Source: Lindgomyces ingoldianus (lineage: Eukaryota; Ascomycota; Dothideomycetes; Pleosporales; Lindgomycetaceae). Taken from it: a stretch of 58,602 nt of DNA. Made by a program: the position numbers and the translations under genes. Shown one piece after another: positions 1 through 11,144 of this stretch. The notes beneath the pieces were generated by a model. The model saw only the letters and a list, made by a program, of their open reading frames with translations, ran no database searches and was not told the DNA's origin. Location: positions 50,434-109,035 of the forward strand of contig NW_022985240.1 of NCBI RefSeq assembly GCF_010093535.1, in the 5' to 3' direction. The stretch's first letter is position 1. Each line of letters starts with the position of its first letter.

Positions 1-354
1 GTGCCGCCGACAATGTTCATACGGAGCACCGCGTCGGTCAGTTGCAAAGTCAGGTTTGACATTCGGAAGACAGACGCCGACATACCGATTCCGGCTTGGC
101 GACACCTTAAAACTGTGAACAGTAACAAAGGGGCAAACTGTAGCCCACTAACAACAGAACACAGCATTATAATATTGCATTAAAACACCTAGAATATAGT
201 AATAGACCTAGTAAAATATATTTATTTGCCTTAAAAATCTAGAATATTTGCAAAAGTGGTGGAAAGTTTTATAGGCTAATTAGACATTAATCCGGCGCTT
301 TTTTAAACCAATAAGAGAAAAGACTTGGCAAGATGTACAGTGAATAATAGAGAT
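1..354. other. Unassigned sequence at the window edge
   Basis: The first 180 bases have balanced composition and one short open frame touching the window edge, but I recognise no domain in it on either strand. From about 184 the DNA becomes AT-rich. Around 285-306 it resembles the interior of the pogo-like element near 41490, so bases 184-354 may be the inside of a deleted element that ends in the terminal remnant at 355-443. No gene is supported. Confidence 0.4.
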
Positions 355-443
355 AGTGCTAGAGTGGGTTGTTATGGGCCATAATAAAGTTTGTTGTGGT
401 GTGGTCTTGGCAAAAGTGAGCAACTCAGGTGTGCGAGCAACTG
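355..443 (-). mobile_element. Terminal remnant of pogo-like family 1 (P1a)
   Basis: This stretch is the reverse complement of the left end of the family-1 element at 40838-40935. The shared landmarks are GGTTGTTATGGGCCATAATA, TCTTGGCAAAAGTGAGCAAC and the CAGGTGTG-GAGCAAC pair. The expected outermost tip (CATGAAGTACGTTA) is missing. Instead the sequence runs directly into a 30-bp minisatellite. Few RIP-type changes are visible here compared with the long elements, which fits a short fragment. Confidence 0.7.
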
Positions 444-620
444 CCAATCCTCGACACACTGATGCGGCTGGTGCCAATCCCCGACACACCGATGCGGCTG
501 ATGCCAATCCCCGACACACCAATGCGGCTGATGCCAATCCTCGACACACCGATGCGGCTGATGCCAATCCTCGACACACCAATGTGGCTGATGCCAATCC
601 CCGACACACTGATGTGGCTA
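441..620. repeat. 30-bp minisatellite, six copies
   Basis: Six head-to-tail 30-bp units (441-470, 471-500, 501-530, 531-560, 561-590, 591-620) share the core GCCAATCC, CGACACAC and ATGYGGCT. Differences between units are almost all C/T or G/A. Because 30 is divisible by three, several frames on both strands stay open through the array. These apparent ORFs are repeat artefacts, not genes. Confidence 0.95.
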
Positions 621-660
621 GAGAGGTGGAACAGACGCAACTAACTATAATTTAAACATG

Positions 661-889
661 TTTTACACAACGCATGCTAGAGCAAACTGCATGCAAATTA
701 GCATAAAGGTGTACTTACATTAGCTATACATTTTTTTCAAAAAAGAACTTAAGAAACACATAAGGTGACAGAGAAACAGCGTTACCGGGGTTTATCCGAA
801 GAAATTCTGACTAACTAGCGCGTCCAAAAGAGGAGATTCTGCTCAACTTTTCGTTCTGCAAACCCGAATATAATAAGCAGAGCAAGCTC
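661..889. other. Unassigned AT-rich spacer
   Basis: This stretch lies between the minisatellite and the first LTR fragment. It has moderate AT content and a less mutated look around 770-880. I see no open frame, RNA gene or match to the other repeats of the window. Confidence 0.4.
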
Positions 890-1180
890 TGCTAATAATC
901 TTTACTTTCTAAAAGCACTTGGGTCTTATAGTATCCCTAGGGGGGGGAAGTAGGGCAGATAGTAGAGGCTAACTAGTAGGGTGTACAGTCCTACGTACAG
1001 GCTAGTGGGCTAATAAAGGGGAGTAGAGTAACTAGATTATAGTTTACCCTGAATGCAGTAGTAAAAAGGCTAAGTTAAACAGTCCTATTAGACAAAGTTA
1101 GAGGTATATATAGTGTAAGATATATAAATAGTATTATAGCTCTTTAAAAAGCTAAATACTACTTAGTTTATGTAAAGAAT
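890..1180 (-). mobile_element. Gypsy-family LTR, left half (older copy split by G1)
   Basis: It aligns with the first half of the 593-bp Gypsy LTR that starts at 1181: AGCACTYGGGTCTTA, GTGTACAGTCCTACGTACAGG and AGGTATATATAGTG occur in the same order. The match stops at AAAGAAT (1174-1180), exactly where G1 begins, and resumes at 8858. It is therefore one older LTR split by insertion of a relative. Its start is degraded, and no duplication is visible at the outer ends (about 890 and 9165), so it may be a solo LTR or a recombination product. Confidence 0.8.
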
Positions 1181-1773
1181 TGTTACAATCCTTGCTTCGG
1201 GAAGCACTCGGGTCTTATGATGTTCCTAGGGGGAAAGTAGGACAGGTAGTAGGGGCCAATCCGGTAGGGTGTACAGTCCTACGTACAGGCTATTAGGCTA
1301 ATGGAGGGAGGGAGAGTGACCAGATTGTGGTTTGCTCTATGTGCGGCAGTAGGGAGGCTAGGGTCAAACAGTCCTGTTAGACAGGGTTAGAGGTATATAT
1401 AGTGCAAGATATACAAATAGTATTACAGCTCTTTAGAAAGCTAAATGCTACTTAGTCTATGTAAAGAATAAACTAAACGTTAAACACACCTCCTAAAGGT
1501 TGTTTAATGTGGGAACTATATACATGTGTAGGGGGCGCTAAGGGGAGTTAGCAGAGTTTACAGGAGTCTGCTAAGGAGAGCTCCTTAAGCTCCCTTAAAC
1601 TCCTAATAACACGCAGCCTGCCTTCCTATTAGACAGAGCACTCTTCTATAATCTTAGGAAGCCGTGCTGCCTCCGTGTCCTCTGACTAGTCCGTAAGCGA
1701 GCCCTGCTCCAATCCAGCTAGATTGTGGAGCACTGCTGGTGGGGTTACGCTAGTCCAACCGTAGACTGTAACA
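1181..1773 (-). repeat. G1 LTR (downstream LTR in element orientation)
   Basis: It runs from TGTTACAATCC to GTAACA and keeps a TATATATAG motif near 1393-1400 in the R/U3-like part. It is followed on the plus strand by a C-rich tract (1774-1797), the complement of a polypurine tract, which fixes the element's orientation as minus. Confidence 0.92.
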
Positions 1774-2029
1774 CGCTGCCCCCTCTCCCCAGCGGCGTCC
1801 TCGCTGCTCTGCTTACATAACTGTATTAGTAAGGGTTTGTTTATAAAGTAGGCACCCTCCTACTAAAAGGCATTCCTAACATCTATTTATTTTATACTAA
1901 ATAGCTTATTAGTCTTGTTTGTTCTACTGTCCTTACATTATTTGTTATTTTAATCCTCTTTGCTAAATAAAGATAAGGCCCTGTAGTGCTTACTAATTTT
2001 TAAAGTTATCTTATGTGTTAACTTTGTTC

Positions 2030-2370
2030 TTAGACAGTTACGTTAAGTGTGTAAAAAAACATAACAGGTGCAACGCTTTTATTTCTAACGCTGCATAGAA
2101 TTAGTTAGAGAAAGAATAAAAAACGCTTCTTTAAAAGGCTTCTATTATAAAGGCTTATAAGCAGGAGCTTAGCAACTAGATGTTGCGTTAGGTTTAGAAG
2201 ACCTTAGAGGCAATAGATAAAGAGTGTTTTAAATAAGATTATATCTAAAAGTTATTAGATCTACTAGAGGCCTATCACGCAAAGTACCTAAAAGGGGACT
2301 TATTTTCCTTAGACAAGATAGAAGCTCTTAAGGCTAAAGTAAAGGGTTATTCCCTTTTTTAGCTGTTATT
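2030..2370 (+). pseudogene. Antisense accessory frame of G1 (Cys/His motif plus helical region)
   Basis: Read on the plus strand, opposite to pol, a decayed frame holds the pattern C-x3-H-x2-C-N around 2048-2074. The first cysteine of a C-x2-C pair appears mutated (TGC to TAC at about 2039). Beyond it lies a lysine- and leucine-rich stretch near 2262-2345 (LDLLEAYHAKYLKG) that looks helical. The same order is present in G2 and G3. Function is unknown. Antisense or additional ORFs are known in some fungal retroelements, but I cannot tie this one to a named family. Confidence 0.45.
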
Positions 2371-5300
2371 AGCTAGGACTTGTCTCTAAAAGCCACTGCT
2401 ATCTAGTAATAACATAGCTGTTCCTTTTAATATAAGTGCCTTATTGCCTAGCTAGTTTCTTTTAAACAAGCCTAAAGGTACCTTTATACTAACAGCTGCG
2501 CGTTCCTTAAATTCTTAGCTAGTTTTTATATATTTTTGCTAGTAAGCTACTTTTTCTATTTTACTAAAAATTCCTTTTAATTTTTTTAATTACTAATAAT
2601 ATGTTTAACTTTATATTCTGCTTCTTTGTCCTTCTATCTTTAAGTAGACAAAGAGATTTCCTTAGGTGCTTTTTCTAGTCTAGAGACGTAGAACTATAGG
2701 TGTATCTTTATATGCAGGGGAAGCTTAAGCTTGCAGTTGTCCTGTTAGGTCTAAAGGACTTTATATAGTCCTATCTTTTTTTCTGCTAGCTTTCTAGAAG
2801 GTCTAGGTATCTTAAGGTTCTTAGTGTTAAGATACACATAGTCTTCTAGGTAAATTTCTAGTCCTAGTTATTATAATTTATTTGCGTACTTTTCTATTAT
2901 TGCTTTGCTAGACCTTACTTCTACAGCTAACTTTTTATGTATTTAACATAGGTCTATTAGCTAATTTATTAATTCTTATAGGTCTATAAGTTAACTTCTA
3001 TGCAACACAAAGTATAGGTTATATCTAAAATTAGCTTTATATAGCGTTTCTTTTGTTATAGCTAATTCTACATTATTAATTACTAATTATGCTATTAGAA
3101 GCTATTCTAGCTAGTTATTCTAGGTGTAGGAAATGTACTTCCTTAAATATTTTTCTATTTCTGCATTTACCCTTTTAGTCTGTCTGTCTGTCTGCAGGTG
3201 GTAGGCCGTTAATAGCTTGTGTGCTATGCTAAGGTGCTGCATTACTGCTTTCTAGAAACTACTAGTAAACAGCTTATTTTAGTTAAAGATAATAATTCTA
3301 AGGCATCTGTATACTAATATTACATTTTGCTTTAATTTATAAATAAATTTCTTAGCTGTTATTGTTTTTTCTAAGGGCTAAGTGTGTAGATACTTAGTAG
3401 TTTTATCTAGAGCCACTATAATTATGTTGCACATCCTGTCTATTCCTAGTTCTTTAGACAGGGGTAATCCTGTAATAAAGTCTATTATAATTATTATTTA
3501 TAGTAGCTTTAGTGCTTTAATTAGTTAGAAATATCTATAGGCCTTATGCCTTTTTAAATTATTTTTGTTGCAGGTATTGCATTCTCTAAGCACCTCTGTG
3601 CATAGTTGCTTTACTTTTAGTATTTATTATAGTATAGCAGTCCTTAGCTTCTTCTAAAGGGTGCTTATTCCTAGATGCCTAAACATTAGAGATTTGTAAT
3701 ATTCTTAAATTAAGTTCTTCTATCTTTGCTTACTAGCTATAAGCATGTAAAATTCTTTTATAAGTTAGGGTTTATTATAGACTTATTCTTTATTAGTTTT
3801 CTTAAAGAGTGTAAATTCTTTAGTTCTCTTCTTTTCTCTGTTAAAGTAGTCTAGTCTTTAGCTAAGGGCGTTAGCCTATTAGTTTTGTGCTCTAGGCATG
3901 TGCTTAATAATATAGTTAAACTATGCAAGTTCTATTACCTACTTTATGTGCATTAGTAATAGTTTCTTTACTATTAAGAATGTAACTAAGTTTGCATAGT
4001 TAGTTATAATATTAAATAGCTTTACTATTTTATGTAGCTCTGTAGCCTATACTCTTACAGCATTTAATATTGCTTTTAGCTCCTTGTTAGGTATGCTGTA
4101 GCCTGCTTTAGAACCTAAGAACTTAGCAGAGTAGTACGCAACTAGGTGCCATTTTCTGTCTTCCTGCTTTTAGTATAACGCAGCTCTGCTAGCTCTAAGG
4201 GATGCGTCTGTGTGGATCTTTATTTCTAATTATAGGTTGTACATTCTTAATACTAGTTTATCTATTATAGCTTATTTTAGTGTTATAAATGCTTTATTTA
4301 TTTCTAGGGTCTAGATAAACTTTGCTATTACCTGTTCCTTAGTTATAGTGTTTATTAATAGTATAGCAATTTTTAAGTAGTTTCTAATTATTTATTTAAC
4401 ATATCTTAATAGTCTAAGGAATCCTTTTACTTCCTTAACTATTATAAGTTCTAGCTACTCTAGTACTTTCTGTACTTTAGCTAGGTTAATCTTTATTTCT
4501 TTTTTATTAATTATAAATTCTAAGTATTCTGTTTTAGTAATATAAAATTTGCATTTAGAAAGCTGCAGGTAAAGTCTATACTTTCTAAGCTATTCTAAAA
4601 CTTTTTATACCTTCTATACATAGTCTTCTAGGGTATCCCTTAAATAGATAAGGACGTTATCTAGATATACTAAAGTAAAGACATCTAAATAAGGGTTAAG
4701 AGCAGTATTAATAATTTACTAGAATGTTGCTAGGGCGTTTATTAGACTAAACAGCATTACTAATAATTTATAAAGCCTTTACAGGGTCCTAAACACTGTA
4801 AGCTACTTATCTTTTTTTTATATTCTTATTTTATTAAATTTGTCTTACATGTTAAACTTTATAAAGTACTAGGTTCCTCTTAGTTAGTTTATAATGTCTT
4901 ATATAATTAGTAGAGGAAACTAATCTTAGACTATGTTATTATTTAGGGTCCTATAGTTCTAACAGACTTGTATTTTTCCTCCTTTCTTTTTTACAAAGAC
5001 TACTGCTAAGGCTATAGGACTATAACTTTCTTAGATATAGCCTTATGCTAACATCCTATTAACATACTCCTGTAAAGCCTTCTTCTGTGCCTTAGTTAGG
5101 GGGCAGAGCTTATGCGTTTTTAAGTTGTAATCTTTTATTAGGTTAATAGTGTAGTTTTAAGGCTAGTGTAGTAGTAGTTCTCTAGAGTCTTCTAGTGTTT
5201 TAAACATGTCTTTATAGTCTTTATATTTAGGCAGGATTTAACCTTCTTTTTAGACTTATATAACACTAATCTATTCTACATTTTTATTTACCTTAATTTC

Positions 5301-8264
5301 TTTATAAGAGACTTTTTTAAGTTTTTTTTTTATTATTTTTATTACTTAAGCTTTTAGTTTTTAGTAAGAGAACTTCTAAGGCTTCCTTTTCTTAGGGTAG
5401 TAGCTGCTACCCTGCTTAGCTTATTTGTAGACTAGGCATCTATTATTATAGCATGCTAACTAGGTTATGCGTGCGTAGTTGTTAGGGGTCTTTATAGTTA
5501 TAGTTTTCTAATTAATTGCAAGATTATAAGTTCTAAGCTAGTTATAGCCTAGAATTACATTATATTTGCCTTTTTATTTAAGTATATTTATAGATCTTTA
5601 ATCTTTTATGCTAGAGGTCTTAAAATCCTTTTTATAAGTTTCTAGGTTAATCTATTTTCTACTATACTTAATTAATAATGTGTTAGCAAGGGTTACTTTA
5701 AACAGGTTTTTTTTTATGTAGAATAGTATGCTTTACTTATCTACCTAATCCTTATCTATAGCAGTAAAGGTGCATCTGCTATCTACAAGGGCTAATCTAG
5801 GCCATCCTTTGTACGTAAAGGTGGTTGTTAGGCTGTGTTCTGCCCCTTGCCCTACTGTAATTACTGCAGATATGTTATGTTTAACTTCTTTATTAAAAAA
5901 GAGATAGAGATTAATGTCTTATAAGTTATTATTAAATTTATTTTTTTTTTCTTATAAATTTAATATTCTTAATTATAGCAGTTAGCTGCTTTACATTTAT
6001 AATCTTTAACTAGATAATATAATGTTAGGTAGTCTTCTTTTCTTACTACTTTTTATTAAAAGTAGTAGAACCTGTAGTTTTTTTATTTATTACACTTTAT
6101 CTATAGTTCTTGTTTGTAAAGGGGAGCTGTCTAACAAGTGTAATAATTTATAGTTTTGCAGGCTAAGGCTGTTCTTTGCTATAGGCAACTGTTGTGGTTC
6201 TTTTCTTATGTAGGCTACTATCCTGCTTAATGTTTATTATCCTAGTGTTTAACGCAGTATTGTTGTGTACACTAGTACTAGGGGTATAGACAATTGTTAG
6301 GTCTATGTAACATGTTAAGGGGACTCTTCTAAGTCTACTAAGGGTATTCTTTTATTTGTACTAGCTGTACAGAGTGCTCTTTCTATTAGCACTTGCTTGT
6401 GCTATAGGTGCTGCTTCTATAGAGAACACATTATCTATAATTTTGTTGTACTATAAGAGCTTTTCTAAAGATTGCTAGGCTTAGGAGTAGTGTCTTAGGT
6501 TTCTTAGGCGCTAGTTATAGTACTTTAAACTTAGCAGGTTTACTTAACTATTCTAGCTTTTAATCTTTAATTTTAGTAAAAAATTACTATTACTTTTTTT
6601 TATTTATAATATTGTATTTAACTTTAGCTATTTTTTATATAATGTTAAATGTTAAGTAGTTGTTGCTAATGTTTATTTAGTAAAGTAAGACTATATAGTT
6701 GCTTAGGTAGTTATGTAGTAACCTACACTTCTAGCACCTACATCTCTAAAACTATTAGGAAAGCTCTTTTACTAAAGTACTAAGGGTCTAATCTTAGAAG
6801 GGGAACTATTCTTCTCTTTTTTAGATATTTATAATATATCTCTAAATCTAAGTCTTTTCTTTATATTCTTTAAAGATTATAAGGTCCTGCAACACTATAT
6901 TAAGGCTACTAAAATTTTAAATAACTACTTTCTAATACACTTTAGAGTAGTTGTTTAAAAAGTAGTTTTCTTTACATTACTAGTAAAGTTTATTATTTAG
7001 TCTTTTTTATATTTCCTTATCTATAAGGCTATATTTAGTAGTAATAGCTTTTATTATTATAGTAGTATTTTTATTCTCTTTCTTTTAAAAGTCTAGGTAA
7101 TTTTAGTAAAAATGTCCTACTTTTCTATAGTTTAGGCAGGCCTTGTCCTTTAGCTATTTTTATTATTCCTTTATTAAAGGCAGCCTATTGCGTTCTAGAA
7201 CTTAGCTCTTTTTAGAAAGGGGGCTCTATATATGCTTTACATAACTAAGGTCTATTAGCTCTTTATTATATTATAAAAGCTTTTTCTTTTTAAAGACAAA
7301 TTTTAGCTTCTAAAAGGTTCCCTTTAATTTCTTTTTTCTTTTACATTCTTTATAATAGTTATTATAAGTTATTACTTTTTTAATATATTTTTTAAAGGTA
7401 GTTAGTTAGTTTATGTGCATAAACTTATCTTTTACTTTATTATTTAGTTTATTATAAAACATGCGGCATAGGGCTTTCTAGTTGTTCTATCTGCAGATGG
7501 CTATTTGTTCCCTAAAACGCGCTGCATAGTTCTAGACTAGTCTGCTGCCCTGCTTTATATTGTCTAGTTAGTTAGCTGCAATTCTTTTTTTGTCTAAGGT
7601 TCTGTAAATAGCTAATAAAGCTGCCTTAAAATTTTTAACACTACTAAATACTTCTTTTATTTTAGAATTAAGTAAAGCGCTATTAGCTCTAAAGTCTATC
7701 TAGTTATTAGTATAGAGTTAGAACTAGATTATAAAAGAGCCTTTTAAGTATAATCCTATTTAAAAGATTATTTCTATGTTAGTCTAAAATGCTCCCTTAT
7801 TATACTATATGTAGAGGTGGCATTAGGTAAAAAATAGTTAAAGGTCTTTTAATAATCTTTTAAAAGGCTTTAAAAGGGCTAGTCTTAAAGCCTTTTTAGC
7901 TATAACACTTACTTTATTTATTAAGATGTTTTAAACTTTTACTAGTTCTACTTGTAATTTATGTATCTAATAGGCTTAGGTAGTAGCTTTATAGGGGTTA
8001 ATAAAAGGTAAAAAGTTCTGTAAATTTATAGTTTTTTTTTTATAGAAGTTAGCTATTTTCTGCTTAAGTTTTAATAATTTACTAACCTTATTACTAATCT
8101 GCTAGAGTTCTTTAATGTTGTTCTAGATAAAGTTAATCTGTTTTACTAGGACAGCTTTACTTTAGGTAAGAACTTCTATAGATCTAGATAGCGCAGTGTA
8201 GGCTATGTTAGAATCTAAATTATGTTAAGAGGTTGCTATACTTTTTAAAAAGAGTAGTGTTTAA

Positions 8265-8857
8265 TGTTATAATTCTTGCTTTAAGAAGCACTTAGGTCTT
8301 ATAATGTTCCTAGAGGGAAAGTAGGACAGGTAGTAAGGGCTAATCTAGTAGGGTGTACAGTCCTACGTACAGGCTATTAGGCTAATAAAGGGAGGGAGAG
8401 TAACTAGATTGTAGTTTGCCCTATGTGCAGCAGTAGGAAGGCTAGGGTTAAACAGTCCTGTTAGACAGGGTTAGAGGTATATATAGTATAAGATATATAA
8501 ATAGTATTACAGCTCTTTAAAAAGCTAAATACTACTTAGTCTATGTAAAGAATAAACTAAATGTTAAACACACCTTCTAAAGGTTGTTTAATATAGGAAC
8601 TATATACATGTGTAGGGGGCGCTAAGGGGAGTTAGTAAAGTTTACAGGAGTCTGCTAAGGAGAGCTCCTTAAGCTCCCTTAAACTCCTAATAACACGCGG
8701 CCTGCCTTCCTATTAGACAGAGCACTCTTCCATGATCTCAGGAAGCCGTGCTGCCTCCGTGTCCTCCGACTGGTCCGTAAGCGAGCCCTGCTCCAATCCA
8801 GCTAGATTGTGGAGCACTGCTGGTGGGGTTACGCTGGTCCAACCGTAGACCGTAACA
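8265..8857 (-). repeat. G1 LTR (upstream LTR in element orientation)
   Basis: It has the same length (593 bp) as the copy at 1181-1773. The two differ by scattered C/T and G/A changes. The left part (8265-8600) is more RIPped than its partner, while the right part (8600-8857) is nearly intact. Confidence 0.92.
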
Positions 8858-8862
8858 AGAAT

Positions 8863-9165
8863 AAACTAAACATTAAACACACTTTCTAAAAGTTATTTAA
8901 TATAGAAACTATATACATGTACTAGGGGCGCTAAGGGGAGTAGAAGGAGTTTATAGGAGTTTGCTAAGAGGAGCTCCCTAAGCTCCCTTAAGCTCCCTAG
9001 ATTTATGGCCTGCCTTCTTATTAGACAACGCATTCTTCTATTACCGCAGGTAGCTGCGCTGCCTCCGCGTCCTCCGGCTGGTTCATAAGCGAGCCCTGCT
9101 CCAATCCAGCTAGATTGTGGAGCACTGCCGGTGGAGTTACGCTGGTCCAACCGTAGACCGTAACA
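8863..9165 (-). mobile_element. Gypsy-family LTR, right half (older copy split by G1)
   Basis: It continues the LTR interrupted at 1180, starting with AAACTAAACATTAAACACAC right after the AGAAT duplication and ending with CGTAACA at 9165. An 85-codon open frame on the minus strand here is LTR sequence, not a gene. Confidence 0.85.
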
Positions 9166-9889
9166 ATTATGTAGTAGCTTTATTTACTACTTAAAGCTTT
9201 ATAATCTTTTTTTACACTAATACTAGCTTATGTATAATAATTACTACTCTTTTTAAAACTTTTTTAAAGGCTTTTACTATAAACATTAGTAAGCTATTTA
9301 TATACTTCTAAATTTTTACTTTTATAAGTATTAATTATAACTTAAATTTAAAAGTATTACTTAAGGTTTACAACTACTAGAGCTTATTATTAATAAGTAG
9401 TAGTAGTAGTAATAAAGTATATAACTAGATATTAAAAGCTATTTTAACTTATTTTAAGTTAAATAAAACTAAACTAGCGCTTTAAAACTCTTTTTAAATA
9501 TTACTAAAAGTAATTACTATATTATAAGTGTATATAAAGCATAGTAAAAACTTAAGTTTTATAATATAAGTAATTTAGTTATATATAAAATCTTTAGCTT
9601 AGCACTTATATACTTTTTTTAAAGAGGCAAAACAACCTATATTAAAAGGCTATAAAAGGTGTAATAAGTGTAAAAGTATATAAATAGTAATAATTTTTTT
9701 TATAGTACTACTAAAAATTAAGTAAGTTATAGCTTTTATAGCTATTAATAATAAAAAGCTAATAAGTGCTTATAACTTTTTTTTATATACTTATTAAAGT
9801 GCTTTAACTACTATAGCTTAAGCTTATTTATTATCTAGCTATTTTTAGAAACTATAATAACCTAGTTTTAAAGTAGATTTTTTTTATAC

Positions 9890-10465
9890 TAAGTAAAAAA
9901 GTAATAGCAGCCTTTAAAAATAATAAAAAGTAAAATAGCTTACTTTATTATATTAATACTTTAAATAACTATTATCTACTTTCTATTACCTTACTATATT
10001 ACTTTTAGCTATTTTTATTTCTTTAAAGCTATAATAACTGCTTTAGTTAATATCTAGCTTATTATAAAGCTTAACTTATTAAAGTTATACATGTCTTTAT
10101 TCTAGATACTATACTTAGCTTTTATATTAGCTACTAAGTAAAACTAGCCTTAAATAACCTTTAGATTTTTATNNNNNNNNNNTAAGTAAAAAAGTAATAG
10201 TAGCTTTTAAAAATAATAAAAAGTAAAATAGATTACTTTATTATATTAATACTTTAAATAACTATTATTTACTTTTTATTACTTTACTATATTACTTTTA
10301 GCTATTTTTATTTTTTTAAAGCTATAATAACTACTTTAGTTAATATCTAGCTTATTATAAAGCTTAACTTATTAAAGTTATATATATTTTTATTTTAAAT
10401 ACTATACTTAGCTTTTATATTAGCTACTAAGTAAAACTAGCTTTAGATAACCTTTAGATTTTTAT
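9890..10465 (+). repeat. Diverged 283-bp direct repeat flanking the N gap
   Basis: Bases 9890-10172 and 10183-10465 are the same segment of the pogo-like element in the same orientation. They differ almost only by transitions, with the second copy more T/A-rich. Ten Ns separate them. Confidence 0.9.
10173..10182. other. Assembly gap (10 N)
   Basis: The run of N sits inside a RIPped transposon between two copies of the same sequence. Its true size is unknown. Confidence 0.99.
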
Positions 10466-10958
10466 AAAGTACTTTTTTATAATTATACTTATAATTAAGC
10501 TTTATTATAAACTTAAAATAGTGCTTAACTTATATACTAGGCTAGTTTAAGCTAACTTAGCCTAAATTACACTCTACGCGCAAGAAATTAGCTATATTAG
10601 CTATAGCTATAAACTTAAAAAAAATCTATATATAATAAGCTTAAGTATATACTTAATAACTACTTTTTTTTAAGCTTAGTTAGATTTCTTAACTTAGGCT
10701 AGTATTCTACTTATAAAGGCTATCTAGTGTGTTAATTACTTAGTGTTATATAAAAAATATTATAAATAGCTATAGTATGTTATAAAAAGAGTTTTAAGTT
10801 TTATTTAAAAGCTTAAAAAGTAAGCTATATCTAATATTCTTTAGAAGATTTAATCTAGTGTTATTGTTAAGGCATTATGTAGATAGGTAGAGTTTAGTAG
10901 GGGCTTAGCAAAAGTGGCCAGCTAACCTGTGTGGCCGGCCAACCTGTTAGGTACGTTA

Positions 10959-11144
10959 CAGCAAATTATTTTTGGAGAATTATAGCAATATTTGTCGTGC
11001 GCATGGGCTTTCTGGTTGCTGAAAGTCAAAGTACCCCTCATTTTTCTCGGCACACAGTGTTTCTCGCTACGCAGTGAGGGACGTTAGATATTCAAAAAAA
11101 AAAAAAAAAACCTCTGCTCAGCCTCTATTTGTGGTAAAACATTC
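10959..11144 (+). promoter_or_regulatory. Upstream region of the membrane-protein gene
   Basis: Host sequence begins right at the transposon tip. It contains a run of 17 A (11094-11110) about 35-85 bases before the possible start codons. Such poly(dA:dT) tracts are commonly nucleosome-poor promoter elements in fungi. I see no clear TATA box. Confidence 0.4.

Larger units (their letters stand above)
1181..8857 (-). mobile_element. Gypsy/chromovirus LTR retrotransposon G1
   Basis: A complete element with two 593-bp LTRs (1181-1773 and 8265-8857), TG...CA ends and a 5-bp duplication AGAAT at 1176-1180 and 8858-8862. Pol lies on the minus strand. Traces of the integrase signature DF-I-GLPLSK are near 3440-3490, the reverse-transcriptase YLDN box near 4655 and a chromodomain-like tail near 2480-2640. 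A purine tract abuts the downstream LTR (minus strand, 1774-1797). Every coding frame is broken by many TAG/TAA codons, so it is non-autonomous. LTRs are less mutated than the interior. An antisense frame shared with G2 and G3 lies at 2030-2370. Confidence 0.93.
9166..10958. mobile_element. Pogo/Fot1-like element P2a (family 2), RIPped
   Basis: Its right end is a clean family-2 terminus (about 10900-10958) with GGCTTAGCAAAAGTGGCCAG and GTTAGGTACGTTA next to ordinary host DNA. The interior aligns with P2b (25075-25234, 36938-37051) and with the family-1 element at 41195-41567. No frame survives. The left boundary is the Gypsy LTR end at 9165 and its own left terminus is absent. Bases 10173-10182 are an assembly gap between two diverged copies of the same 283-bp segment. 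Confidence 0.8.

Noticed and set aside
441..620. CRISPR-like or protein-coding repeat array
   Set aside because: The units are contiguous without spacers, and open frames on both strands are explained by a 30-bp period. It is a minisatellite.
8893..9150. 85-codon open frame on the minus strand as a gene
   Set aside because: It lies wholly within the Gypsy LTR fragment and reflects LTR sequence.
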